From Akkermansia muciniphila (GTDB lineage: Bacteria > Verrucomicrobiota > Verrucomicrobiia > Verrucomicrobiales > V1-33), in assembly GCA_943333275.1 (NCBI GenBank), contig CALQSQ010000024.1, forward strand, positions 1 through 58,910: DNA of 58,910 nucleotides, given 5' to 3'. This document shows positions 19,325 to 29,785 of this stretch, piece after piece. Positions within the stretch are counted from its first letter, which is position 1, and each line of letters opens with the position of its first letter. The position numbers and the translations under genes are program-made. Below the pieces are notes generated by a model. The model worked only from the letters and a program-made list of their open reading frames with translations. It did no database searches and was not told the origin of the DNA.

Positions 19325-19441
19325 GACAAAGGGCTCAGGTTTGGGCCGGTAAACAGAAAATGTCTCTCCGAGAGAGATGATTCGGGAAACACGGCGTGCA
19401 GTGGCAGGGGTGGGATGACCGGTGGAGAATTCCCGCCGGCA

Positions 19442-20470
<1,029 letters not shown>

Positions 20471-20885
20471 TTAATGAATTGAGTTAAGAATGTGAGTAGT
20501 ATACAAATGGATTGGCGTCTTTCTTTCAATCGACGCCCGAAAAATCGCCATTTTCCGTGCAGACAACCCGACGCTAGCACTCAGTCGATTGGAAATCGAA
20601 GCTCAAATCGGCTGACAGCATCCGCAGTTTTCGCAGGAAAATTTAGAAAATGTAGGATGGAGGTGATTTCCCTAGGGTCAAGGGAAAGATGGCTGGCGGC
20701 ACGCGCCGGGGTGGAAAATGTTCCACGGCGCCTTTTTACTGTTCCACGAGGGCATGCCGGGTATTTGGAGGATTTTGGGTGATCTCCCGGGATTGGTTTG
20801 CGATTCAGACTTGGGAATTCGCAAATCGAGTGCACTTTGGGCAACTTTGCCCATGCTTCCTGCCGTCCCCTTGAAATTTTCCCCC
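20471..20885. other. Divergent intergenic region between mreB and the antiporter gene
   Basis: About 415 bp with no gene I would support. A rightward frame extends the antiporter upstream to 20718, but its residues look non-coding. The region must hold promoters for mreB (left) and the antiporter (right). An inverted repeat TTTGCGA/TCGCAAA lies at 20797-20825, in addition to the repeated TTCCAC sites listed separately. Confidence 0.5.
20711..20748. promoter_or_regulatory. Candidate operator: GTGGAA/TTCCAC half-sites
   Basis: GTGGAA-AATG-TTCCAC forms a perfect inverted repeat at 20711-20726. TGTTCCACG occurs at 20719-20727 and again at 20740-20748, exactly 21 bp apart, i.e. two helical turns on the same face. 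This spacing and symmetry suit a dimeric regulator acting on the antiporter or mreB promoter. No regulator gene is adjacent. Confidence 0.35.
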
Positions 20886-22595
20886 ATGCTCGCGGAGGCG
20901 CTGCCCCCATTGTTCTCGCTCCTGGCAGTGCTGCTACTGGCGGTCGTGGGCATTTCCCTGCTGCTGATCAAATTTCGCCAATCGCTGCTGGCAGGATATT
21001 TTCTATGCGGAGTTTTGCTCGCCAATAGCGGCCTGGTCACCGTCCTGGGGGGCGTGGAGGCTGAGGGAAGCGTCGGCAGGATGGCGGAATTTGGCGTCAT
21101 GCTTTTGATGTTCACTCTGGGGCTGGAATTTTCACTGAATGAATTGCGTTTTCTGCGTCGCATGGCGCTGCGGGGAGGTGGATGGCAGATGGGTTGGGGT
21201 CTGGTCCTGGGGACCGGCGCTGGCATGCTCATGGGAATGGGTTGGGCACAGGCGCTGGTAATGGGCACGGCGCTTGCCTTGAGTTCCACGGCCGTGAGTC
21301 TGAAAATGTTTGAAGACCTGAAATTATCCGGCTCTGCGGGTTCGCGGTTTGCTCTCGGCATCGCCATCTTTCAGGATTTGTTTGTGATTGGCTTTTTTGT
21401 TTTCCTGCCTCTGCTGCTATCCGTGGGTGGTGCGGCGGATGGCGTCTGGTGGCAGGTGCTGCTGGTGTGTGCGCAGGGCGCCGCCTTTGTGGGGATATCC
21501 GTGGTGTTGGCCAGATGGGTCATTCCCAAAGTTCTCCATCTGGTGACCAAATCGCGCAACGATGAACTCTTCAGTCTCACGGTGATCGGGCTGTGCGTGG
21601 GGCTGGCCATGCTGGGGGGACTGCTGCATTTGAGTGTGGCGCTGGGAGCCTTTGTGGCTGGACTGGCGGTGAGCGGCACCATTTACAAGCACCGGATCCT
21701 CTCGGACATCCTGCCATTGAAGCACCTGTTTCTCACATTGTTTTTCATCTCCACAGGGCTGCTGGTGAATATGCCCGTCGTCCTGCAGCATCTGCCCATG
21801 GTGCTGGGAATGACGGCGGCCCTGTTGTTGGGAAAATGCCTGATCATCACGGGGATCGGACTCCGGCTGCGACTGGCCTCGCGAGATTCCGTAATGGCGG
21901 CGGCAACGCTGGCCAGTGGCGGGGAATTCTCTCTGCTGCTCCTGCAGCAGGCTGACCGCCTGCAGGCATGGCCCCGTGATCTCCAGCAAATCCTGCTCGG
22001 AAGCATCGCCCTTTCAATGAGCCTGGTGCCCTTCATGGTGAAGTTGGTGCCGTGGATTACAAGGGGTCTGGGTAAAATGGGCCGGAGTCCTGCCGTCTCC
22101 GGCACTCCCGATGCCTCGGCACTTCACAAAACGAAGAGCCTCACCGGCCACGCCATCATCTGCGGTTATGGCCCCGTGGGGCAGAGATTACTGGAGACCA
22201 TCCAGCGGGCCGGGGTTCCCGCCCTCATCATTGATCTCAATCCCGATACCGTGCGCCGCCTGCACAAGCACGGACAACCCGTGCTCTTCGCGGACGCCTC
22301 CCACCGTGAGACCTGGGAACTGGCCAGGCTGTCCCATGCCCGCCTCGTGGCGTTTACCTTTCCGGATGCCAGCGTCGTCGCCACCGCACTGTCAATCGTC
22401 CGGCAAATGCAGCCGGAAATACCGCTGTTTGCCCGCGCCCGGTTCGCTTCGGATATCGCCCGCCTTCAACTCCTCGGCGTCAACGACGTGGTGCATGACG
22501 AATTCGAATCCGCCCGGGCGTTTGAGAAAATGGTTCTCCGACTCTGCGACCTCCCCACCGCCACGGATCCCCCTGATTCTCAGGCGGAGAAATGA
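20886..22595 (+). CDS. CPA2 monovalent cation:proton antiporter (Kef-type) with RCK domain
   Basis: About 569 residues. The first 390 form a dozen membrane segments of a Na+/H+ exchanger (FTLGLELSL-like FTLGLEFSLNELRFLRR, ALSSTAVSLKMFEDL, LSVALGAFVAGLAVSG). Then a cytosolic TrkA-N/RCK domain begins HAIICGYGPVGQRLLE with a GxGxxG NAD site and ends with the usual helix DDVVHDEFESA-like VNDVVHDEFESA. It probably exports K+ in exchange for H+ under NAD(H) or redox control. The KefF/KefG helper oxidoreductase is not present. The start at 20886 is preferred because it precedes the first membrane helix; ATG at 20853 is an alternative. Confidence 0.9.
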   Translation: MLAEALPPLFSLLAVLLLAVVGISLLLIKFRQSLLAGYFLCGVLLANSGLVTVLGGVEAEGSVGRMAEFGVMLLMFTLGLEFSLNELRFLRRMALRGGGWQMGWGLVLGTGAGMLMGMGWAQALVMGTALALSSTAVSLKMFEDLKLSGSAGSRFALGIAIFQDLFVIGFFVFLPLLLSVGGAADGVWWQVLLVCAQGAAFVGISVVLARWVIPKVLHLVTKSRNDELFSLTVIGLCVGLAMLGGLLHLSVALGAFVAGLAVSGTIYKHRILSDILPLKHLFLTLFFISTGLLVNMPVVLQHLPMVLGMTAALLLGKCLIITGIGLRLRLASRDSVMAAATLASGGEFSLLLLQQADRLQAWPRDLQQILLGSIALSMSLVPFMVKLVPWITRGLGKMGRSPAVSGTPDASALHKTKSLTGHAIICGYGPVGQRLLETIQRAGVPALIIDLNPDTVRRLHKHGQPVLFADASHRETWELARLSHARLVAFTFPDASVVATALSIVRQMQPEIPLFARARFASDIARLQLLGVNDVVHDEFESARAFEKMVLRLCDLPTATDPPDSQAEK

Positions 22596-22673
22596 TGGGA
22601 AAATTTCAGCCAAATTTCTTGAACGAGTGTATCTTTGGAACGGTCACACTCAGTTCAATTCACTACCCTCCCC

Positions 22674-23078
22674 ATGAACCTGAATCAACAAGAACTCCCC
22701 CACGTCATCGTCGGCGCCTGCATGGAAGTGCACCGCCATCTCGGCCCGGGACTGCCCGCGGGGGTCTACAAGGAGTGTGTGGCTCATGAACTGCGCATGC
22801 GGGAAATCGTCTTCACCCGCGACCACAAGGTGGACGTCTGTTACAAGGAGCGCTGGATCGAGGGGGTTGGGAAACTGGATTTTCTCATTGAGGACAAAAT
22901 CGTCGTGGACATCAACGACACTCCCCTCACCGAGGAACACAAGGCCAGGCTGCGGAATTACCTGCGCCTGACCGGCTTCGAGGTCGGACTGCTCATCAAT
23001 TTCAACGTCACAAACCTCCGCGACGGCATCAAGCGGATCATCGTCGCCAAGGAGGCGCCGGCGCTGCGTTACCGTTGA
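22674..23078 (+). CDS. GxxExxY family protein with degenerate active site
   Basis: A 134-residue protein starting MNLNQQELPHVIVGACMEVH. Length, order of motifs and the ending GLLINFNVTNLRDGIKRII identify the GxxExxY family, related to PD-(D/E)xK nucleases. The motif that names the family is changed: residues 26-32 read GLPAGVY, with Ala 29 where Glu is expected. The ELK triad that should follow LDFLIEDK is DIN (79-81), losing the Lys. If these positions are catalytic, the protein is inactive. The start follows a CCCTCCCC leader and matches the usual family N-terminus. The gene stands alone between the antiporter and convergent htrA. Confidence 0.85.
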   Translation: MNLNQQELPHVIVGACMEVHRHLGPGLPAGVYKECVAHELRMREIVFTRDHKVDVCYKERWIEGVGKLDFLIEDKIVVDINDTPLTEEHKARLRNYLRLTGFEVGLLINFNVTNLRDGIKRIIVAKEAPALRYR

Positions 23079-23130
23079 GCAACCCTGCCAAAACCAGAAT
23101 ACATGCGCATCGCGGAAATGTTGAATCAGT

Positions 23131-24630
23131 TTATTTTCCCTTCAGCAAAACTGATGCTAACCGATCCCCACGGGCAATGTGGACCGAAGCCCCACCGTCC
23201 CCGGCATTTTTAAACGCGTCTGCTGCCTGCTGAGGGCTGGCAATGCGTTGCCTATTAATGTAAAGGATCAAATCTCCCACTGCGAGACCGACCTGATCCG
23301 CTTCGCTATTCGCGGCGATCTCTTCAATTACGACGCCCTGCGTGCTGCGGCTGTAGCCCAATTGCCGGCGAAGGCGATCCGTGAGTTCGGTGAGTCTTAA
23401 TCCATAGGAGCCGAACTTTGATTCCGGGTCGTCGGCGAGTTCCTCATTTCCTGCATTTTTGGGAGCCTGCGTGCTGTCTCCGAGCGTGAGCGTGATATCG
23501 CGATGTTCGGCTGACCTCCAGATGCCAAGAGTGATTTCCCGACCGGCAGGGAGGGCGGCGATTTCGTCATTCAGTTGAGTGGGATTCTCGATTTTTCGTC
23601 CCTGGAGTTGAACAATGACATCATCGATCTGCAGCCCTGCCTTATCCGCGGGCGAGCCGGGGTTGATGCCAGTGACATGGACGCCCCCCGACTCGGGTAA
23701 TTTTAGAAACTTGGCCATTTCAGCGGTCATGGGTGAGGGCACCACGCCGAGATATCCACTCTGGCCGATAACTTTGGGACTGAGGAGTTTGGATGCCACC
23801 TGGATAACCCGGTTACTGGGGATAGCAAAACCAATACCGGCGGTGCTGCCGGTGTTGGAAAAAATGGCCGTATTAATACCGATGAGACGACCCTCGGCAT
23901 CAATGAGTGGGCCACCCGAATTCCCGGGATTGATGGCCGCATCCGTCTGGATGTAGTTGGTTTGCTGGTTCTGCCCGATTTCGCGGCGACCAATGGCACT
24001 GACAATCCCCATGCTCACTGATTGATCGTAGCCAAAGGGCGCGCCCACCGCGAAGACGATGTCTCCTCGACGCACTTGGCTGCTGTCCGCCAAAGTGGCG
24101 ATGGGCAGCCCTTCCCCATTCACCTTAATCACAGCGACATCATTCTCCGGATCCGTTCCAATGACTTTGGCATCAAGAGTCTCCTCACGCCCTGGCAGGG
24201 AGACTTTAATTTCCGTGGCATCTCTGATCACGTGGTGATTCGTCAGGATGTATCCGTCACGGGTGACGATGACCCCGGATCCCAATCCGAGCGGCTGTTT
24301 GCGACGTTCCACGGTGCCTGTATCCTCCTCGATGCCCAGAAAGCGGCGCAGGAAGGGATCCTGCGAATACGGCGAACGATAGCGCCGAAGGTATACCTCC
24401 TGGGCGGTGGAAATTTTCACAACTGCCGGCTCGATGCGCTCAATGACATCCGAGTAGCTTTTGAGTGGTCCGCTATCCCGCTTGATGGGCGCGTTGTCGA
24501 TGGTCAGCACCTCGCGGAAATTCCCTCCCTTGAGGACGGGAGTCCCGCGCTGGGCCTGGCAGAAATACACGGTGACGCCGACGATGATGAGGGCAATAAG
24601 CAGCTTGGGAAGAGTGGCGGATTTAGTCAT
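23131..24630 (-). CDS. htrA: Periplasmic serine protease, HtrA/DegP family
   Basis: A 499-residue protein with an N-terminal hydrophobic export or anchor segment (residues 8-24) and a trypsin-like domain. The triad is intact: His 133 (TNHHVIRD), Asp 164 (DPENDVAVIKV) and Ser 238 (NPGNSGGPLID). Two PDZ domains follow (about 285-370 and 410-495). It degrades or refolds damaged envelope proteins. ATG at 24630 overlaps the stop of the upstream Nudix gene (ATGA), which favours it over the ATG at 24651. Last gene of the lolD-ilvE-lptD-nudix-htrA run. Confidence 0.93.
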   Translation of the reverse strand: MTKSATLPKLLIALIIVGVTVYFCQAQRGTPVLKGGNFREVLTIDNAPIKRDSGPLKSYSDVIERIEPAVVKISTAQEVYLRRYRSPYSQDPFLRRFLGIEEDTGTVERRKQPLGLGSGVIVTRDGYILTNHHVIRDATEIKVSLPGREETLDAKVIGTDPENDVAVIKVNGEGLPIATLADSSQVRRGDIVFAVGAPFGYDQSVSMGIVSAIGRREIGQNQQTNYIQTDAAINPGNSGGPLIDAEGRLIGINTAIFSNTGSTAGIGFAIPSNRVIQVASKLLSPKVIGQSGYLGVVPSPMTAEMAKFLKLPESGGVHVTGINPGSPADKAGLQIDDVIVQLQGRKIENPTQLNDEIAALPAGREITLGIWRSAEHRDITLTLGDSTQAPKNAGNEELADDPESKFGSYGLRLTELTDRLRRQLGYSRSTQGVVIEEIAANSEADQVGLAVGDLILYINRQRIASPQQAADAFKNAGDGGASVHIARGDRLASVLLKGK

Positions 24631-25226
24631 TGCTGGGTGGGGGGTATGCAAATGGGTAACGCTCCAGATTCCTGAAGCAATTTAAGCTTTAATAAAGTGG
24701 CGACGGACAGTGCATCCCTGATCTCGCCGCGCAGCACCATGGCATAGGCTTCGGCCAGAGGCAGCCGGTGGATGGCCAGTTGCTCGGTTTCGTCCGGTTC
24801 GGGTTCTGTGGGTGTGAGGTTGGTGGCGAGGAAGGAGTGAGAAATCTCGTTGGTCGTCGAGTTGGACAACTGCATGTGGAGAATGGGGGTAAGCGTGCCG
24901 GCGATTAATCCAGCCTCCTCCCGCAGTTCCCGCCGGGCGCATTCCTCAGGATCCTCCCCGGGCTCAGCCCCGCCCTCAGGAACTTCCCATTCGTAGGTAT
25001 CGTGGGGATACCGATACTGCCCCACCAGCCAGGTGCAGCCCTCCTCATCCACCGGAATGATGGCCACGGCCACCCGCTTGAAGCTGATGACACTGTAAAC
25101 TCCAGGACGGCCGCTGGGCCGGGTGACCTCATTGCGGATGATTTTCACGTAGGGGTTGTCGAAAACCTCCTGGCTGGAATGGGTGCGCCAAGGATTGTCA
25201 GTGATGGGGAGCATGGTGCGCAACAT
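24627..25226 (-). CDS. Nudix hydrolase (ADP-ribose pyrophosphatase-like)
   Basis: A 199-residue cytoplasmic hydrolase. The Nudix box is complete: G-x5-E-x7-REUxEExGU reads from GGAEPGE through CARRELREEAGL. The preceding VVIIPVDEEG-like stretch AVAIIPVDEEGCTWLVGQYR and the later PTEPEPDETEQLAIHRL resemble ADP-ribose/NUDT5-type enzymes. It is expected to cleave a nucleoside diphosphate linked to a sugar. It overlaps htrA by 4 bp. ATG at 25214 is an alternative start. Confidence 0.88.
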   Translation of the reverse strand: MLRTMLPITDNPWRTHSSQEVFDNPYVKIIRNEVTRPSGRPGVYSVISFKRVAVAIIPVDEEGCTWLVGQYRYPHDTYEWEVPEGGAEPGEDPEECARRELREEAGLIAGTLTPILHMQLSNSTTNEISHSFLATNLTPTEPEPDETEQLAIHRLPLAEAYAMVLRGEIRDALSVATLLKLKLLQESGALPICIPPTQQ

Positions 25227-25268
25227 AGCGAATAAGCACCATGTCTCAACTCCCGGATTTAAGCGAAC

Positions 25269-27683
25269 TCAATGATGGGAACCACCACCGCCACTGGGAT
25301 CGTAATCGATCGGAATGCGCACGCCGGGGAAATCCTTGAGGGTCAGACTGAAGACCAGGCCGTATTCCGTCTCCCCGCGGTTGTCGCGAACGACCGCTCC
25401 CAGAGACATGGCCCAGGAGTTAAGGTCGCGGTGGATGCTGTATTGCTGCATTTCCAGCGTGCTGTCCTCGGCTTCAAAACGCTCGTAAGCGCTCACGCCC
25501 CAGTTGTCGTTGATGCGATAGTAGGTGCGCAGGTCGATGAGGTTGCTGTCATCAAAGAAGGGATGATTGCTGAGGATGCGATTGCCGATGCTGAATTCCA
25601 GGTCTTTGCGCGGCTGGAAGGTGACGCGGGTGTTAACCTCGGTGAACCCGTCATTGCCAAGGGGAACCTGGGAGGAGATGTTCAGACGCAGCCATTGCAG
25701 GGGTTGGAAGTCGATATCGTTGTAGAGATTGGAAACACTGCGGTTGAATTCAGGATCCTCGATAAATCCATCGACATAGGTGTTCGTTTGGAGCCAGTTA
25801 TACGTGCTGCCATTGCGCTTGGTTTGGAAACGATTGGAAACGCCGAGTCGGACGATGTCCCAGCTGTTGAGAGAGTCAATGGCGGTGAAATTGTTCACAT
25901 CCAGGGGCCGCGGCTGAGTGCTCTGCACGAGACGGTCAATCCCCCGGAAGCCTTTGCCCTGGTCATCGGTATTCACGAAGGACCAGTTCAGGTAGGGCTG
26001 CACAATGTGGCGGATGCCATCAATTCCCAGGGAAGGAATTTGGATGTCATCGTAGTTCTTGGACACCTTGAAGGAGGTATCCAAGCCGGCCGCGACAATG
26101 GCACGGGAGGTGTTCAGCGGCTGTGGTCCGCTCACATTGGAGTAGTTGGTGAATCCAACTCCAACCTTGGGTGCCACCGTAAAGTTGCCACCGACGACCG
26201 TAGGGTAGCTCAGTTCGTGATAGGTGTGGAAACGATTGAACTTGGAATCATCCGCCTGGACCTTCAATTGAGTGAGGATGTCATTGCCATCGGAAATTTT
26301 AAATTTCTCACCCTTCTTGACCACGCCGTTGCCGATGGTGTCGAGGTTGACCTTCTTACCGTCCTTGGTGGTGGCCTCGTCAAGGGGAGTTCCTGCGGCA
26401 TCCGCAGCCAGCAGGGCCTCAATTTTATCGATCTTGGTTTCCAAAATGGCTTTGTCCACCGAACCGATATGATCCTCCAAAACACCAAAGCTGGTATTGC
26501 CCGAGTAGAACAACCCGGTGTTGAAAACAGGCTGCTTCACGGCGTCGAGGGCGATTTCCGGCAGGCGGCTGTCGGTGGCGTAGAAATCATTCAACTCCAA
26601 GCGGGTCAGGAGGCTCAACTCTCCCCGCTCGTGGGTTTTTACGATATTGATCACGTTGTCGGGCTGCGGATCCTCGCGGAACTCCCAGGGGAAGAAGTCT
26701 TCGTAGAAATACTGGTCACTGAGTTTGTTAAGGTCGATGTCGACGTAGAGATTGCTTTCCGCCGGGCCGGGGAGGTAGACGCGGTGCTGGAGATTGACCC
26801 GATACCGGTTGGCATCGATGCCAGTGCGGACCTCATTGGATGCGAGGCCGGCTTCCTCAGGGTTCGTATCGTTGATCCAGTAGAACTTGAATTTACCGAA
26901 GTTTTCCGAATCCTTGAATTTCCGGGAAGTGATGTCAGCGCCCAGTCCGACACCACGCGAGGCATAGACATCCGCCTTGTATTTGATGATGGAGTGATCA
27001 CCGATGGTGTCGCCGCACTGGTTGAGGAGAAACGCCCCGAGATTGCTGCGATAACCCGGCGTGAAGGTGTAGCCCTGCTCCTCGTCGAGCGGTTGCGAGA
27101 GGTAGGGGAGGTAGAAAATGGGGACGTCACCAGCGTAAACCTTGAGGTGCTTGAAGACGATCCGGTCTTCGGGATAAATGGTGACCTTCTGGGCGTTGAG
27201 GTGGAAGCCGGGGTCCGCGGAGTCCTCCGTGGTGATGTCCATACCCTGGGCGTTGATCAGACTCACATCGCTGGTAACCGTTTCAAATCCCTTGGCTCGA
27301 AACCAAAGCGGCGCCTTGGGCTCCAGCGAACTGCGCATGCCACTCGCATCGAGCTGGTTGGTTTTCGTGGAATAAACCGCCTTCTCGCCGCGGTAGATCA
27401 TGCCGTCCTTGTAGATGGAGACGTCCCCGGTTACGACGAGATTCTCCTGGTCGACCACGTATTCGGCCTTGTCGGAAAAGATCTCCATCGCATCCGATTT
27501 GAGGTGGATGCCTCCGTCCCAGACCAGCGAGCCCTTGTCAAAGCTCACCCCCTTGTTGGAATCGATGTCCGCCCCCCCAAGCCTTTCCGCAACTTCGTTG
27601 AGAGTTTCCAACCCCACCTGGGTTGGGGCTGGGGCGGCACTGAGTGAGATGGCGAGTAGGAGGCAGCGAGTAGGTGTCATCAT
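25269..27683 (-). CDS. lptD: LPS-assembly outer-membrane protein LptD
   Basis: A protein of about 804 residues. After a signal peptide beginning at the double ATG 27683/27680 comes an OstA/LptA-like beta-jellyroll (IFSDKAEYVVDQENLVVTGDV, IYRGEKAVYSTKTNQLDASG). The linker IFYLPYLSQPLDEEQGYTFTP is the conserved LptD junction FYLPYFxxP, and a long beta-barrel region ends in EYGLVFSLTLKDFPG. It inserts lipopolysaccharide into the outer leaflet, implying an LPS-bearing outer membrane. The upstream extension to 27866 lacks family features. The four-cysteine pattern of enterobacterial LptD is absent. Confidence 0.88.
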   Translation of the reverse strand: MMTPTRCLLLAISLSAAPAPTQVGLETLNEVAERLGGADIDSNKGVSFDKGSLVWDGGIHLKSDAMEIFSDKAEYVVDQENLVVTGDVSIYKDGMIYRGEKAVYSTKTNQLDASGMRSSLEPKAPLWFRAKGFETVTSDVSLINAQGMDITTEDSADPGFHLNAQKVTIYPEDRIVFKHLKVYAGDVPIFYLPYLSQPLDEEQGYTFTPGYRSNLGAFLLNQCGDTIGDHSIIKYKADVYASRGVGLGADITSRKFKDSENFGKFKFYWINDTNPEEAGLASNEVRTGIDANRYRVNLQHRVYLPGPAESNLYVDIDLNKLSDQYFYEDFFPWEFREDPQPDNVINIVKTHERGELSLLTRLELNDFYATDSRLPEIALDAVKQPVFNTGLFYSGNTSFGVLEDHIGSVDKAILETKIDKIEALLAADAAGTPLDEATTKDGKKVNLDTIGNGVVKKGEKFKISDGNDILTQLKVQADDSKFNRFHTYHELSYPTVVGGNFTVAPKVGVGFTNYSNVSGPQPLNTSRAIVAAGLDTSFKVSKNYDDIQIPSLGIDGIRHIVQPYLNWSFVNTDDQGKGFRGIDRLVQSTQPRPLDVNNFTAIDSLNSWDIVRLGVSNRFQTKRNGSTYNWLQTNTYVDGFIEDPEFNRSVSNLYNDIDFQPLQWLRLNISSQVPLGNDGFTEVNTRVTFQPRKDLEFSIGNRILSNHPFFDDSNLIDLRTYYRINDNWGVSAYERFEAEDSTLEMQQYSIHRDLNSWAMSLGAVVRDNRGETEYGLVFSLTLKDFPGVRIPIDYDPSGGGGSHH

Positions 27684-27948
27684 GGCAAATGGAGTCAGGG
27701 CCGTAGCCTGATGCAGGCTGGTGGCACTTGGAAATTTGGCAACTGGTTTTCTCCGAATAGAATCCCAGTCAGCCCCACAATCTAGTCGCAGGGACAGGGC
27801 CATGTAAAGCAGATTTGACCTCGGAAATCCGGGAATTTTCGGTGGGAGAAACCGCCCGGTCCCCAATGCCTCATCCCCCCTGCCAAGACGGACCCCGGCC
27901 CGGCTGGCGGAATGGGGAAAATACCACGAATTCGGAAAAGATCCCGCC

Positions 27949-28815
27949 TCAGAAGGCCGTGCCTGTGGTGTTGGCCAATTCGCGGAATTTGGCGATCACC
28001 CGCTGCGTGATGGGCCCGGGCTTACCGTCGCCGATGATCCGCTGGTCGAGTTTGACCGCAGCGATGACTTCCGCGGCAGTGCCGGTCAGGAAACATTCAT
28101 CCGCGGTGTAAATTTCGTGCCGGGACATGTCCGTTTCGCGCATGGGAATGCCCAGCTCGGCGGCGATTTCGAAGACAACCCGCCGGGTGATGCCATCCAG
28201 CGCACCTGCGCTGAGCGGGGGGGTGGTGATGACCCCGTGGCGGACCACGAACACGTTGTCGCCGGTGCATTCCGCGACCAGCCCCTGATCGTTGAGCATC
28301 AGTCCCTCCTCAGCTCCAGCCTGGATGGCCTCCACCTTGGCCATGACGTTGTTGAGATAGTTGAGGCTTTTGACCAATGGGGAGAGGATATCATGGCGGG
28401 GACGGCGCGTGGCCACCGTGGCCATGGTCAGGCCGGTCTCGTAAGCGCTGTCAGGATAGAGCGAGATGCTGGCCGCGATGATGAAGACCGTGGCCTTGGG
28501 ACACTTATAGGGGGAGAGACCCATGGGTCCGGTGCCACGGGTCACCACCAGGCGGATGTAGCCGTTTTCCAGGTCGTTGGCAGCACAGGTTTCACGCGTC
28601 GCCCGGATCATTTCCTCCTTGCTGATGGGGATGGTCAGAAGGATCGCCTTGGCGGAATCATAGAGACGTTCGATGTGCTGCTCCAGGCGGAAGACGCGGC
28701 GGTTGTAGAATCGGATTCCCTCAAAGATGCCGTCACCGTAGAGCAGGCCGTGATCAAAAACGGAAATCTTGGCATCAGCTTCATCGACCAATCGGCCATC
28801 GAGATAAATTTTCAT
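27949..28815 (-). CDS. ilvE: Branched-chain amino acid aminotransferase (class IV PLP)
   Basis: A 288-residue fold-type IV PLP enzyme. The PLP lysine is Lys 149 in SPLVKSLNYLNN, the glutamate that contacts the pyridine is in EGLMLNDQGLVAECTGDNVF, and the N-terminus VFDHGLLYGDGIFEGIRFY is standard. It most likely transfers the amino group between glutamate and branched-chain keto acids. D-amino acid or aminodeoxychorismate activity cannot be excluded from sequence. It lies 28 bp downstream of the LolD-like ATPase on the same strand. Confidence 0.88.
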   Translation of the reverse strand: MKIYLDGRLVDEADAKISVFDHGLLYGDGIFEGIRFYNRRVFRLEQHIERLYDSAKAILLTIPISKEEMIRATRETCAANDLENGYIRLVVTRGTGPMGLSPYKCPKATVFIIAASISLYPDSAYETGLTMATVATRRPRHDILSPLVKSLNYLNNVMAKVEAIQAGAEEGLMLNDQGLVAECTGDNVFVVRHGVITTPPLSAGALDGITRRVVFEIAAELGIPMRETDMSRHEIYTADECFLTGTAAEVIAAVKLDQRIIGDGKPGPITQRVIAKFRELANTTGTAF

Positions 28816-28843
28816 GTGGTAAGGATACAGTGGAGGGAACGAG

Positions 28844-29542
28844 TCACGATTCCATCAAACCGTCCCTGAGGTGCAGGGTGCGGTCGCCGAGCGAGGCCAG
28901 CGAGGTGTCGTGAGTGACGACCATGAGGGTTTTTCCCGATTGCGCAACTGCTGTGAGCAGCAATTCCATGACTTCGTGACTGGTCTTCGAATCGAGATTG
29001 CCGGTGGGTTCATCGGCGAAAATATAGCCGGGATCATTGATGAGGGACCTGGCGATGGCGACACGCTGTTGCTCGCCGCCGCTCATCTGGGTAGGCAGGT
29101 GGTCCAGCCGGTGTCCGAGTCCCATGCTGCAGAGCAAATGCCCCGCCCGATCCCTGGCTCTTCGGCCTCCGATCAGCGCCGGGAGGGCGACGTTTTCCAA
29201 CGCGGTCAACTCGGGGAGTAGCAGGTAATTTTGAAAGATGTAACCCATGCGTTGATTCCGCAGGGTCGCGCGGGCGGATTGCGACATTTGATACAACGAA
29301 TCACCGCCGACCAGGATTCTCCCGGCATTGGGACGTTCGAGCCCCCCCAGAGTGTAGAGCAGGGTTGTTTTGCCCGCACCGGAGGGACCACACAGGAAAA
29401 TTTTCTCACCAGCCGCCACGGAAAGGCTGACCCCACGCAACACCGGGACATCGGCTCCACCGACTTTGTAGGTGATGTGAACATCCTCCGCCCAGAGGGA
29501 GCGGTCATTTGATTGGGGTTGGTTGGGCACTGTCTCGGACAT
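28844..29542 (-). CDS. lolD: LolD/MacB-type ABC transporter ATPase
   Basis: About 232 residues. Walker A is GPSGAGKTTLLYTLGGLERP, signature MSGGEQQRVAIARSL, Walker B YIFADEPTGNLDSKTS: a typical LolD/FtsE/MacB subfamily ATPase. It probably powers release of lipoproteins or another substrate from the inner membrane, but the LolC/E-type permease is not in the window, so the gene symbol is tentative. The frame is open to a TTG at 29566; ATG at 29542 is chosen because the family N-terminus begins shortly after it. Confidence 0.82.
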   Translation of the reverse strand: MSETVPNQPQSNDRSLWAEDVHITYKVGGADVPVLRGVSLSVAAGEKIFLCGPSGAGKTTLLYTLGGLERPNAGRILVGGDSLYQMSQSARATLRNQRMGYIFQNYLLLPELTALENVALPALIGGRRARDRAGHLLCSMGLGHRLDHLPTQMSGGEQQRVAIARSLINDPGYIFADEPTGNLDSKTSHEVMELLLTAVAQSGKTLMVVTHDTSLASLGDRTLHLRDGLMES

Positions 29543-29785
29543 GGGGAGCGCTTTCCCATCACCCAACTTCAGCCAGAGTCAAAAGAAACCGGAGGAGGTG
29601 GCCCGCCAACCTTGGTGACTCCCCTTCAATTATTTCCCACTGTGAGTCTGCAGCCATCCGTCGCCGCAGGAATGCCCCCCAGCATCACGCTATGAACCAA
29701 GGACGCTGCACGACGGACGCGCCATGCAGCATGGCTGAGATTCGTTGGTTAATCACGGGGACTGGCGAAACTGGTCTCTGCAGGG

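Noticed and set aside
25272..27647. A 791-codon open frame antisense to lptD
   Set aside because: It has no signal peptide or domain, mirrors the codon bias of lptD on the other strand, and lptD itself is fully supported.
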